Below, one piece after another: positions 21,801 to 33,800 of a stretch of DNA of 64,000 bases. The stretch is from the NCBI GenBank assembly GCA_902728285.1, contig CACVBU010000784.1:940463-1004462 (forward strand). The letters are read 5' to 3'. The DNA is from Clytia hemisphaerica (Eukaryota; Cnidaria; Hydrozoa; Leptothecata; Clytiidae). Both the position numbers and the translations under genes were made by a program. Every line of letters starts with the position of its first letter. Positions within the stretch are counted from its first letter, which is position 1. A model generated the notes under the pieces. That model saw only the letters and a program-made list of their open reading frames with translations. It made no database searches and had not been told where the DNA came from.

Positions 21801-24800
21801 TAAACAAAGCCTTAGCGAGTTAGAAACTTAGTTCGGTTACTTACAGTAGACGACAAGGACAGTTGAGATATTTCCCTGTTCCAATCCCGAATCTGCAAAA
21901 CATTGATAATTTCCAGCATCCGTTCTGTTGACGTTGGTGATATTCCATGCACGTTCTACCAATGCATATTCTGCCGTGTTCTCAATGACGTCGTCACCGA
22001 ACGTGTATCGTACGTCAACTGTAGCGACACTCCACGTCACCGTTGCAGCAGGATACGATTTGACGCGACACGAAAGGGAGACGTCAGTTGATTCGTTGAC
22101 GTAGTAATATTCTTGAGGGTGATCAGGACGTGCGAATGTTAAATTATCTGAAGTAACGAAAAGTTTCATTGAACACATTTACCTAAATCATCATAATTAA
22201 CCATTTTTTTGTCTAGTCTTTGTAATATTGTCAAATCTGATACATCAATCCAGACATCGGTTTATCTAGTAGAGCTAGAATAAAAGGTATTTAAAAGACA
22301 GACAAAAGAAACATCATCCCTTAAATATTTCGAAATTTTAACCCGTTCTTGATACGCTGTGGGCCCTCAACAACAAAAGAAGGTATAATGTTTCTTTTGT
22401 TTTTAAGATTGATTGTAAGGGATTTTCATAAAACTTACAAATGATGCTTATTAACGTCTTATTGGTATCCATAGCAGCAATATTTCCCGCCAGTGTGTTT
22501 TTGGCTTCACATGTCCACTCTCCAAAATCTTCTAACTGCACGGTCGTAAACAACAGCGAATGATAGGTTGTCAAGCTGTCTGATAATTTGGTTTCATCAC
22601 TCACCACCCTCCCGTCTCCCGGCACAATGTAAAGGGTTCCGTTGAAATACCAATCGATATCCGGTTGTGGATTACCGGTCGCCGTACAATTAATCTTGAG
22701 GTTTCTTTCATATTCGGTTGCCGTAATTTCAACAGGTGGGAAATCAATAATGGTAGGTGGATCTGTGGATAGAAAATGAATAGAAAAATCATGCTACTTA
22801 AAGCGGGACTGCTTTTTGGAAAGAAGGACATCAAAGCTTTTCAAGGTCAATTATTATATACCTTATCGGGGAAAAATTGGTCACTTGGTAAACGCATTAA
22901 GGCCGGGGAGAATTTTCGTCGGGGAAAATATTCGTCACTTGTCCAAAATTTCGTCACTTTTCCCCGACGAAGTTTTCCCCGATAAGGTGTCATATTATTG
23001 CATAATAGCTTATTTTCACAGCAAAAAGTCACGAACATCAAAACAAATGAAGAGACTGAACTTACAAAGTACATCAACAGTTGTTGCAAAGCTGACATTC
23101 CCCAAACTGTTGGACGCAAGGCATGTATATACACCAGCATGGTCCGTCGCCACTCCGGTGATTCGGAAATTACTAGTTGTGTGGTAAGAATCTGGTTGGT
23201 TCTCAGCATTGGTGATAGTATGCGTTGCATTAGGGGTAATTTCTACACCATCTTTGTACCAAGTGAATGTTGGTAGTTCGTTACTCGTAGCAACACATGA
23301 TAAACGCAAGATGGCATCCTGGTTGACTTGCTCCAATGCGTTTGGGTTTGCTGTCAGTTCTGGTGGATCTAATGGGGAAGAAAACGCAAAGGTCATGCTG
23401 TAGAGCCGTGTTAGTATATCGGAGTCTCTACAACTCGAATGTCTCTTTAACACAACAAGTTTTATCGACCCTTTAGTTAACAATGCCTTACAAACTTTAC
23501 CCCATAACTCGAAATTTCCTTAACTCAAACAAATTAGTGTTCTCGCGTTCGAGTTATGGAGACTCCAATTTATTTCGATTATTTCAATGGAAGAGTTACC
23601 AAGGTTAGAAACACGTTTTAAGAATCTCTTAAAAAGATGCTTACCCCCTGGATATCGTATTTGTTGCTTGAAAAGACACTTTACCCCCTGAAATTCCGCT
23701 CCCTTGTAGATATTTAACCCCCTGTATACCCACTTTTGAACAAAAATCGTTAATAGACCTTATCGGAGTTTTTGATTTTTCTAAAAAAGCGATGCATTGT
23801 AGATTGTTTCGGGGGTATTACAATAGAAATCTCTTAGGAATTCCTCGAGGGAATTCTATTGTAATACACTCGAAACAATCCCACAATACATCGCTTATTT
23901 AGAAAAATCAAAAACTCCGATAAGGTCTATTCCCTGCTGGATATCCAATATCCTCAACAGGGGGCACGGAATATTTCTGGAAAAGCCCATAAGATTATGG
24001 TGTATTTCTGTTCAATCATGGGTATTTTTAACATTTTTATAAAAATCATCCTAATCAGTATCCATTTTTTATCAGTATTTTTGATGTGCGTGTGTATCAA
24101 GATTACGTCGTTAGTTAAGATTACGTCATTATACTCGTCCAAAAAAACCAGAATTTACCCCCTTAGTTTGCTCGGATTGAATAAGAAACACGTAATCTAC
24201 ACATATCAAGAATTGATTGAAATTCTTTATAATGCAATGTGTCTTTGATCTATGAAATAGACCTCCAAACACTCACACAGGGCACAGGATTTACGGTAGC
24301 CTGTTAGACGAAAACCGCTTTTTTATCGCCTGTTATTTTTTACTGCGGAATCGAATTGGTCGAAATTGACGCAACGGATGAAAAAAGTAGAACTTCCTTC
24401 AACTTTTTTTCTTGTTTGCGCGAAACCTTTTTATGGCGTGATCTTTTTTTCAGGCAAAAAGGTTAAAAAAAACTGTCACCCGTTTCGCGCGAAAGTGGAG
24501 ACCAGTCTTTAAAAAGAAAAAAGGGAGAACTGCGTGCGGGGGTTCAGCGGATGGGTTTATTAAGATCCCAGTCTACATGTTAGAATAAAGGTTCGTGTTA
24601 GAGTATTGACGAAGTCTGACTTTCAAGGGGAATTGGATTTTCATCGAGTAATGCGTATTGAATAATAAAGGAGCGTCGCTTATGAGAGTTTCTTGGTTAC
24701 GTTCGCTTTCGAGATTATGACGCGTATCGAATAGTAGATCGTCGCTCATGAGTTTCTTCGTTATGGTGGCTTTTAATATCATCGAATTATGGCGCGTATC

Positions 24801-27800
24801 GAAGAGTAGATCGTCGAATCAGAGAGCTACAACTGTTTTTATAATCTATTGAGACATTGGAACGGCGACCGTGAACACGAGCCAAAATGGAAGATCATCT
24901 ATTGAAAAGCTTAAGCAAAAACACAATTACACGGGGCGATTTATATTACTGGTATCACAGAGTGCACAAGAAAATTCGAGCGAAATATTGGGAAATAAAG
25001 AACTAACTTACAATTGCTACACGGTGTTTCATTCTGGCGAAGTCTTCAGGCAATGCAGTGTATTGTAGATATTATTTCATTTTATTTATTTGAAATACAA
25101 TCTACAATACACCTGCATTGCCTGAAGACTTCGCCAGAATGAAACACCGTGTAGCAATTGTAAGTTAGTTCTTTATTTCTTGATATTACTGGTCTATGAA
25201 TAATAGACGTCCAAAAAATGACAACATTTGAATGCCACATTCGACCAAGGGAAATATAAAATTGAAAGAAAAACTCTACTCTTATTATGTGTAAAAGCAG
25301 ATAAACTGCTTGTGGTTTGGGAATTGGTTAAATTGGAAATACCCTGGTAAGTTGGGAATTACCAGTTGAACTTCATCATTTTCTGTACAATTAGGCTACG
25401 TCATATTTTCCTTCTTTTCGAGCGTAAAACTCCTACTCACTGAAACAATAGAGAGTTTCGAAACCTAAGCTAATCAGCTGTGTTTTAAACATTCTTTTAT
25501 TGGAATCTCTATTGATAAACATCTTTTGTGAAAGTTGTCTACTCTTAGGTTCCAAATAAACGGGGGGGTTCGAATAAACGGGGGGGTTCGAAAATTTTCT
25601 AGATTTTAATAAACGGGGCGGGGGGGGGACCTAATTGCCGGGGGGTTGGAAATTGTACTTCTGAAACCCAAAAATAAGGTGAAAATAGGCTAAAATCAGG
25701 CTATTTGGAGCAAAATAAGGGGCCTTCTCTTTGACAGCTGAAAATATTCTTAGAGATTAATAAACGGGGGGGTCCTAATAAGGTCCGGGGGGTTGGAAAA
25801 TTTTCGAAAAATTAACAAGCGGGGGGGAGGCGTTTATTTGGAACCTAAGAGTATTATGTTTAAACCTAGTCTACACAATAGACAGCTCCAGGCTTTTAGA
25901 CCTTACTCTTGGTCTATAGGCACTGCTATAGGCGGCCACTAGTGACCCCCACCGGGAATTGCTTATTAATAGGTTTAAACATAATAGACAACTTTCACAA
26001 AAGATGTTTATCAATAGAGATTCCAATAAAAGAATGTTTAAAACACAGCTGATTATTAGCTTAGGTTTCGAAACTCTCTATTGTTTCATTAAAACCTCAG
26101 TGCGCATGCAATTTATCTGAAGAATTTCAATATTCAAAACAAGAGCAGTGCTCATATCCCGAAGAGTAGGAGTTTTACGCTCGAAACGAAGGAAGATATG
26201 ACGTAGCCTAGTTTAAACCTCTATACAATAAACTACTGTACAATAAGATAACAAGAGTACCGAGTTAGTATATGAGGCCCCCCCAGCGGTTTGCGTGATG
26301 GCGTGATTGGGACTTTTTTCTTGCGTGATGGCGTGATTGGGACTTTTTTCTTGCGTGATGGCGTGATTAGAGATTTTTTGGCGTGATGGCGTGATCAAGA
26401 TTTTGGCGTGATTCGTGATAGGGCAAAAATTTAAGGCGTGATGCGTGATTTGGGCTATGTTTCGCTATTTTTTGCATGATGACAAATTTTAGCGATTTTC
26501 GTGATGCGTGATAGAGAAAATTTTTTTGCGTGATGGCGTGATTAGGGGTGCCGCTGGGGGGCCTCGTATATGGAAGAAAATGAAAACAAACTTTACAACG
26601 GCATACCGGAAAAGTGGGATAGGGGAACCCGGGAACCTAAGTGGGAACTCTAAGTGGGAGCCCTAAGTGGAAACTCTAAGTGGGAACCTAAGTGGGAACT
26701 CTAAGTGGGAACCTAAGTGGGAACTCTAAGTGGGACCCTAAGTGGGAACTCTAAGTGGGAACTAAAAAAATATAAAAATATCGCTTGATGGGATAGGGAT
26801 AGGCTGCATCTTAATGAGCAACCAGCTACATCTTAACGAACAACCAGCTACATCTTAATGAGCAACCAGCTACATCTTAATGAGCAACCAGCTACATCTT
26901 AATGAGCAACCAGCTACATCTTAATGAGAAATCAATAGCAAAAAAAATATTGGAAAGGCTTCCATGAACTCTAGTTTTTAGATGTCAATGTACTTTTTAC
27001 CCGGGGGGGGGGGGGAGTGGGTTTACCAACTGACGGTATGTGCGGCGAAAAAGTTGGCTTTTAGAATCGCACCCTTACAGTGCAGAAAAAAATCGGTGAA
27101 ATTCATACCCTTACAGTGTTTTTCAAATTTTAAACTCTTTTAGAGCAAAAAAATCAACATTTTCGAGCAAAAATTTGCAGTTTTTCCCAGATTTGCTGAA
27201 ATTTCCACCCTTACAGTGCATTTATCAAAAGTCCACCCTTACAGTGCATTTCTGATATTTTGAAAAACATACCCTTAACCGCCGCATACCCGTCGGTCAA
27301 TTTGCCTGACTGCCCCCCCCCCCGGGACTTTTTATAACCTATTCTTCTTAAAAAAACTGGGTTATTGTTATACGAGTATGTTGGTAAAAACCAAATTAGA
27401 AGGAGTTTTCACTTTTTTTTTGGTTGGTCGGTTTGCAGATGGATTTTCTTTGAAGCAGCTAATTAAATATGATGTAAACATTTTTTGAATAAAGGTAGTC
27501 TTTAATCACAAAGCATTTTAAAATGACAATTAGACTTATCTTAGTAATTAAATTTCTTTTAATCGACTGTCATACTATGAGGTAATCGAGAGCGCCATTT
27601 CCAGGGAGTGTCTCACCTATGGTGCATTCAAACTTATTTTTCAGCTGAGTGCAAGTTGCATTGTGGGACCAAATAAAGCATGGGTGCTTTGCGAAAACGA
27701 GATGGTAAATGTTATTGCGTGGATGGAGAGAAATGTAAACAGGGTGGCGAGGTGAATGAGTACAAGTTGTTCATCAAAATGGGGTTGTAATCATAGAGTG

Positions 27801-30800
27801 AGGAAAGCTAAAGATAATTTCCTTACAGCTATCACGAACGCTCAAAACTTTATTATCCCTACAAATCGCCATTCAAACACTTCATTCAAAATACCGGGAG
27901 CCGATAAAAATGCAGATGAGTTGATCATGTATGAATCCAATTCACGTACACAAGGATAAAGAGATGAGGATTTGATTTACTGAAAATCTCTTCGATCACG
28001 GTGAAAGTAATAACTCTGGTACACACGTATTCGAGTTTACACAAAATTTTGTTTAAGTCTGTCTTAGACTACAGTATAAGGATTTATCCAATTAGAGAAA
28101 AAATCATGTAAAAACGATTTAAAGTCAAGATCCTCTTCAAGTACACACTATCTTTGATAATAACACAAGTTTTGACTGTTCTTTTTTTTCAATAGATTTA
28201 GAGGTACAGGATGTTCTCAGTTGGATGTTCTCGTTAGTCTATATTCCATTGCTACTTTAGTAGGGTTTAATTTCTCTATTATGATTTGTTCTAACAAAAA
28301 CTTGCGAAAACCTTGAGATGGGCGACATGGGATGGCCCGGGAAGAGAGGATAATGGGGGGGGGGGGGGGTGTTTTCCTATGAAGTGGAGAAGAAAGTGCA
28401 CGAAATTTCAAAGAGATAAACGATGGTATGTTCGCTGCTTTGTCACAAAGAATGTAGTGAGTCGATTGTTCGTGACAATTTTTCAAATTGGGGAGAAAAT
28501 CAAATGGGAGTCTCAATGGGAGTTCGCAATCTACTAATTAGACGCGGGCCTCCCATATAACCAAACATTCAAGATGACTTACACATGACATTAAAGTAAG
28601 TTGTTTCATTATCGGTTCCAATGGAATTGCTTGCCAAACACATGAGCGTTCCCAGATCGTCCTTATCCAAAGTGTTCATGGTGAGCGTGCTCTCTACTTC
28701 AACCTCTGTGTCTGTACTACTAACCGTCGTCTGTGAAGCGGAATGGCGCGAAATGGGTAGACTGTTCAAATACCTTGAAAAAAGAAAAAATTCGTGATAA
28801 AACTTTGACGATATTTTGTCCTTTACACATCCTTATCAAGTTATAAGGCAAGACCAATTTAATTTGTTCTACGGGCAGATCGTTAGAAAAATATGGGTCG
28901 GTCGGTAAAATAAGAATAAATTTTTCATTTATCAGGGTTGGTAAGGTACCGAAAATACTTCTGGATCAAAAACTCACTTTATTTTATCTTCGATGAAGAT
29001 CATAATAAAATTGTAGTGTATGGAATGCTTGATTTTCTAAATTTTTCAATTTCTTGAATTAATTTGCAGCTTTATTCAAATTTAATTCTTACAAATAACT
29101 AGTGTGTAAAATCTATTGTAGTGGAAATTCAATATTTTTATTTTTTTTTGATTTTAGCCAAAATAGGGTCGGTCGGGCTTGTAGAACAACAAATTAAACT
29201 GATCTCACCTAAGAAGATTTTTAACTATCGACCTATGCGGCAGAAGCTGAGTGCCAGGGTTCTCCATACAAGGGGCGAATGACGTCAAATGTCTTTGAAG
29301 TAGTTGAAGTACTCAAAAGCATTAGTCTTTTCACGGTCAAAAGGAATCATGGGTAATCAGGACCCAACCTAGTTCCCTGTGTTAGCGCTAGATAACGTCA
29401 ATAGTTAAGTTAAGTAAATCGGTAAAATCACGACGACGAACGAAAATTTAACAGGCTAGTGAGTTTAAACCAATCGTCCGTCGTCGTGATTATCCTGGTA
29501 TGCTTAACCTCAGTAATCAGTAACGTGAATAAAGCCTGGGATACACGGGGACGAGGTTGATCAGGACCAACGCGCTCTGAGCGACCTTTTTTTGGTCTAA
29601 AATGGAGGCGCAATCAGTCCTGATTACCTTATGGTTCATCGTGGCAAGGAAAATTGAAACTTTAAATTAATAAATACTCTCTCCCCTTTCATAAAACAAT
29701 CTTTTCATACCATTGAATAGTGAGAGGGCCTGGGTAACCAACAGCGGTACATTTGCGAACGATGTTGGTGTCACCAGTCGTGTGGTTGTCATATTCTTGG
29801 ATCAGAGTATGGCTCGTAATATTCACCGCGTCTGAATAAAGGAGCATGATTAAGTGAGTTGTCAACAGTATTGGTAAATCAAAAAGCTCTTGAAATCCTA
29901 TCTATTCCAACAAGATAACACAACAATTAGTAGCTTGATAGGTAGTATGGGATATCCGTAAAATGAATGGCTTTAAAGGGTCACCTGTCAATTTTAAACT
30001 CGTATGTAGATCAACGGTATTACCAATAGACATTCCTAAATTCATATAATATTATGCGGCCCGTTATTTATGTCAGCAAACCGGACGTCAAACAAGGGGT
30101 TCAAATAGTTTGGAATCCCAGTACTTTCCAAATTTAGTAACAGTAAAGGAAAGGCGAGTCAGCAGGCAGCAAGTCCTCTAGAAAGACTGTCTGAAAGTCC
30201 TCGATTATTGGTTTTACCAATTATCCCTTTATCCAATTTATCAAATTTAATAGTAATCAAACTACCACTAATATACAGGGTGCCCCGAAAAAAAGCATCG
30301 AGTCGTACCACTTCTATAGAAAGAAAGTTCTTGTGTGTGTTTCACTAAATTTGCAATGTTTATCATATTAATTGTCATGAGACATCTTTTATGAATAACT
30401 TTTACAAAAAACAATTCTCAATAACTTTAACGTCATGAAAATTGTAAAGAAAGTTAATTCTTTTTAATCATAATGACTGATGTAAAAATAATTATTGTGT
30501 TGGTATATCTATCTTACATTTTGTTAAACACAAGCAAGAACCTTCTACTCGGAATCATGTTTGAGCCATAGATTTATAAACCCCGTAGGGCTAGATGGAG
30601 TGCTTTTGCTGAAAAGTGTGCCGAGGTTAGGTAGGAAATCCTACCTAAATCACGTGACATTATAATAGAATTTCAGCGCTTGACCAGTCAGAAGCTTCGC
30701 GGGTTTTCGAAAACAATGGCAACAACATTTTTCCCGATATTCTTTATTTTGCCTGCGACGGCTTAAAGCACGACATCTAGCCCTTTGGGCTTTATATCTA

Positions 30801-33800
30801 TGGTTTGAACTCAATACTTTTTTTTAACAGTAATAGAACTTACAATGTACGATAAGTGATACATTTTGTTGTACGGCGTCATAAATATTATCAGCGGAAC
30901 ATTCGTACGTTCCATAATGTTCTAATTCAGTTGGATTGAAAGTAACCGTTGATGTTTTGAAGACGATGGTCCCTACACATTTATCGATAGTCTCTGTTGT
31001 GATGTTATCGTATAACACACCACCATCCAGTTTTGTCCAAGTGATTTCAGGCGCTGGATTCCCATAGAAGGTGCACGTTAGACTTGATGATTGAGGTTTG
31101 ATACCGTAGACAGGACTTGTGTAATTATCGAGGATCGGTTGCGCTGAAAATGGAATAAGTATAATCGTGTGTCTCAGAGTTGAAATCCTCTACATTACAG
31201 AAGTGACTAAATATCACTTTTGGTGTTTACAAGAACTTTGTAGGGAATTCCTCTTTTTATCAAATATTATTTGATTGTAGCTCGGTAGAAGTCTAGGGAG
31301 CCGGTATTCTGGGTTTCACCCACCCCTGTATCTTCAAAATGTAATGAAAAACTATGGAATTTTGGAGCGAATTCTCACAACTTTTTGCTTGCAACTGGCA
31401 GTTTCAGATTGATTGGTTAATTTTTTGCATTTATATAATCATCAAGAAAAAACAACTATTTCATTTTTTGTAGTACTCCGATTTTAATGTCTTTGGACAT
31501 TCGTCAGCTACTAAATAAGAAAGAATTTGGTTCATATCAGACTACATTTTTGGGTTATTACATATACATACCTGTTACTTCCAACGCCAGCGTTGCATTA
31601 TCACCAAAGCCCATCACATTGTACGGGTGGCACGTATAATTACCACTGTCTGAATATGCCACAGATGAAATATTGTATATCCCATCCGTAACGTTGGCAA
31701 CCAAGCTACCATCTTTGTAGATGAGGTAATACATGGGTTCAGTGGATGCATCAGTATCACATTGAAGAAGCGTGGTGGAAAGAAGATGAACCGGGTTCAC
31801 TGTAGCATTCAATGTTGTGTTTCTCGGAGCGTCTGAAGAAAACCAATAATAAAAGTTCGGAATGAGCTCTTCCAGAAAATGTTTGTACATAGGGGGTGGA
31901 GGATATATTGCCCGGGGGGGATAGTGAAAAATTTACAAAATTTACCTTGTTGGCCTGTTTTGGGGTAGTTTTGAATGTCCGGGGATCGACTGATATTTGT
32001 TCAGGGGGTTAGACCTGTTGTCTGGGGTCTAAAGTGTGTGTCCGGGAGGGGGTAAACTACCATAAAATGTTATATCCTCAGACCCCACCCATAATCATTT
32101 TTTTTCTGGAAGAGTCCAATAAATGAATGATCTCTTACCATTTGCTTAAACAGCATTTTTTTAACAAAAAGGAAAAAACAATCCCATCCTCCTGCACCGC
32201 GTGAGCACAATCTTATGGAATTTTTGTTTGTTAATTCTGCTTTGTCTGCATTTAAGAGGCGCGCCTCCTTTCCGTATCGCCAAAAGGAATATGTATCTTT
32301 AATTAAAAAGTGAAATGAGTCACGAAAATTTCCTTCAGTAATTAATTTGAATATTTCAGCTCATCCAAGCAAAATAGGAGCAAGATTGATTTCAAGATTA
32401 TGAAAAAATGACCAAATCTATAAAAGTTCTAATCACAATTGAGCTAGAGCTGACTAAAATACTGTATAAAGGCTATTAGAAGATAATCAAATACACTTAC
32501 AATAGACATCAACTCTTCTGTAAATCCTCTTTTCAGTCAGTTTGTTTTTAGCTCCACACGAATAATTGCCGACATCTTGATGGCTCGCGCTCGTGATCGT
32601 TAAATCTGACGTCACAATGGTTTCATTGCCAACCGTGTCCGTACTCCAGTCAGTGATGAAATAATCACTTGTGTTTGTCAATGCTGTTGTCCAATCATCT
32701 TCAAAATACCAGAAGAGGTCTGGGGCGGGTTTTCCGGTCACCGTACAAGTGAGCGTGATATTCTCCTCCTCGTAAACTGTCGCAACATTAGGTGTGATTG
32801 ACATACTGTGTGGATTGACTGGGAATGAAAAAGTAATCAAACATTATTGGTTTTAAATTACTTTAAGTTGCTTTATACTTGTACTAAAGAAAAGACTATA
32901 CAATATTTTCAAGAGAGCTTATCAAGCATGATACAGACGAAACAACGATTTTGATAGAAAACCGCCAATTGAAAATGTCCAGAGGTTATTACTAAGGCTC
33001 GACTGGGATGGATGACAAGTTAATCTAAACAAACCGAGGATAAATTAGAGTCCAAAGCTGCTATACATAAAATATAATAAATTCATTGGGGTAGTGGAAT
33101 CAATAATTACAAAAGCCCCGCTAAGACAGAAAAAGAATTATGATTCATACCAACAACAGTGAGATATGTGACGTGATGAAAAACTTCTGCAGAATTATCG
33201 AAATTGATTTTGACACCGTAATAACCTTCATCAGACAATTCAATATGGTGGATGTAAAGACCAGACTTGGTGCTGGCTTCATACGTATACTTGGTGTCGT
33301 CTGTAAAGTGAAATATTCATCATTTTATGATTCATGTTCGGATTGATGTTGGATGAAAAGAAAATCTTTTAACCCAGCTGGTACAAAACGTTGTTTTGTG
33401 AACATTAGATAAACGCTGAAAGAACGTTGTATGTCAGCTGGGAAAACTGATAAACTTTACAAAATTCGATCGATATTTTACGAAGATACTTTTATTTTCA
33501 TGGAGTTCACGGTCAGCCGGCTCCGCTATTTATCACTTTTAGAATTATATTGCACTTGTCGTTTATAAGAGGGCTTGTTAAAAGGGTTATGAGCTTTTGT
33601 TGAATTTCTGCATAACACAAACACTCAGAGCAGCTCAGAGTTAACATATATTAAACCACCCATGATAATCTCTTGGAAAGTGATGCACAGACGAGCTGTC
33701 AAAAACAATAAGATCATAAGTACACGCTCTTGTTTAGCTTTCACTCAAAAACCATGTCCTTATAATCATACTAAAGGCCGGTCTCCACTTGTGCGCGCTT

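Noticed and set aside
22776-23276. Overlapping + strand and - strand frames of 69-127 codons
   Set aside because: They are shadows of the Ig D12 exon and a palindromic element on the opposite strand.
28217-28537. Open frames around a G run
   Set aside because: Low complexity with a homopolymer run and no homology; they sit in the large D11-D12 intron.
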